DNA from: Jejuia sp043557195
GTDB taxonomy: Bacteria > Bacteroidota > Bacteroidia > Flavobacteriales > Flavobacteriaceae
Direction: 5' to 3'
DNA length: 64,000 bases
NCBI GenBank assembly: GCA_043557195.1
Contig: CP121314.1
Span: 682,001 to 746,000, forward strand
Shown: piece after piece, positions 63,779-64,000 of the stretch
How the letters are laid out: every line of letters starts with the position of its first letter
Position numbering within the stretch: the stretch's first letter is position 1
The notes under the pieces: generated by a model
Database searches by the model: none
The model's input: only the letters and a program-made list of their open reading frames with translations
Told to the model about the DNA's origin: nothing
Translations under genes and position numbers: made by a program

Positions 63779-64000
63779 ATGCCAACTATTACTCCATCCA
63801 TAAGTATAAAAATTGAGCACGAAATTGAAAAATCAATTCGTAGTAAAACTTATGATGTTGGCCAAAAATTACCTACCGAAAACGAATATTGTAATACATT
63901 TTCTGTTAGTAGAACAGTTGTTAGAGAAGCTTTAAAAAGTTTAAAAGCAAGAGGTTTAATTGAAATAAAGAAAGGTAGTGGTGTTTATGTTGCCGAATTA
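63779..64000 (+). CDS. GntR-family transcriptional regulator (truncated by window end)
   Basis: Seventy-four codons are visible from the ATG at 63779. The whole visible part is a GntR winged helix: GQKLPTENEYCNTFSVSRTVVREALKSLKARGLIEIKKGSGVYVAEL, of the FadR type judged by the VVREALKSL helix. The effector domain is beyond the window. An operator-like palindrome immediately upstream suggests autoregulation. FadR-type regulators beside such loci often respond to sugar acids or related metabolites, but the ligand here is not visible. Confidence 0.85.
   Translation, partial: MPTITPSISIKIEHEIEKSIRSKTYDVGQKLPTENEYCNTFSVSRTVVREALKSLKARGLIEIKKGSGVYVAEL

Noticed and set aside
1..64000. CRISPR array or cas genes
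   Set aside because: No regularly spaced repeats and no Cas-like proteins were seen; the only close direct repeats are the pair at 7634-7684 and the two RNA-like copies at 24309-24830.

Overview
The window looks like chromosomal DNA of a marine-type Flavobacteriia (Bacteroidota). The supporting evidence is low GC, SusC/SusD outer-membrane pairs, a hybrid two-component regulator, type IX secretion C-terminal tails, Bacteroidota-specific conjugation genes (RteC, TraE-TraN, BfmA) and several sulfatases. No intact tRNA or rRNA gene and no CRISPR array was seen.

Region 1 (1-5.8 kb) holds the 5' part of a SusC-type receptor gene, a GntR regulator with a sugar-binding-like C-terminal domain, a remnant of a tRNA 3' end (3621-3643) that resembles an attachment site, a PLP-dependent D-cysteine desulfhydrase/ACC deaminase gene, and a divergent membrane-bound LuxR-type regulator.

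Region 2 (6-27.4 kb) is a conjugative element of the CTnDOT-like Bacteroidota type. It carries rteC, a small helix-turn-helix protein, a replication-type module (a putative initiator with two 18-bp internal repeats, and a DnaC-like ATPase), an odd endonuclease/exonuclease/phosphatase-family protein, a 1022-residue metallophosphoesterase-STAND ATPase that looks like defence cargo, an amidase, a type IV secretion operon (traE, F, G, I, J, K, M, N and a lipoprotein), and the coupling protein, relaxase and BfmA on the other strand. Small accessory genes and ssb follow. I find no integrase and no traO/P/Q-like genes, so the element may be decayed, or its ends lie outside the window. An IS110-family transposase is inserted next to the mobilization genes. 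Upstream of it lie two tandem, diverged copies of a structured non-coding segment whose stems covary. They are candidate bridge RNAs, and are the most interesting feature here together with the phosphoesterase-STAND gene.

Region 3 (28-63.7 kb) is a large polysaccharide utilization locus. A leftward arm encodes an aldose epimerase, two sulfatases, a HAD phosphatase, a GH27 alpha-galactosidase, a beta-helix hydrolase and a GH43-like protein. A divergent rightward arm encodes a third sulfatase, a DUF4380-like protein, two GH43 enzymes, three secreted beta-helix proteins, a free-standing copy of their accessory domain, and a DUF5060 protein. A hybrid two-component regulator, susC/susD and a DUF1080 lipoprotein follow. 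The enzyme set suggests a sulfated, galactose-containing polysaccharide such as an algal galactan. This is inferred from families only. A second GntR regulator begins at the right edge.
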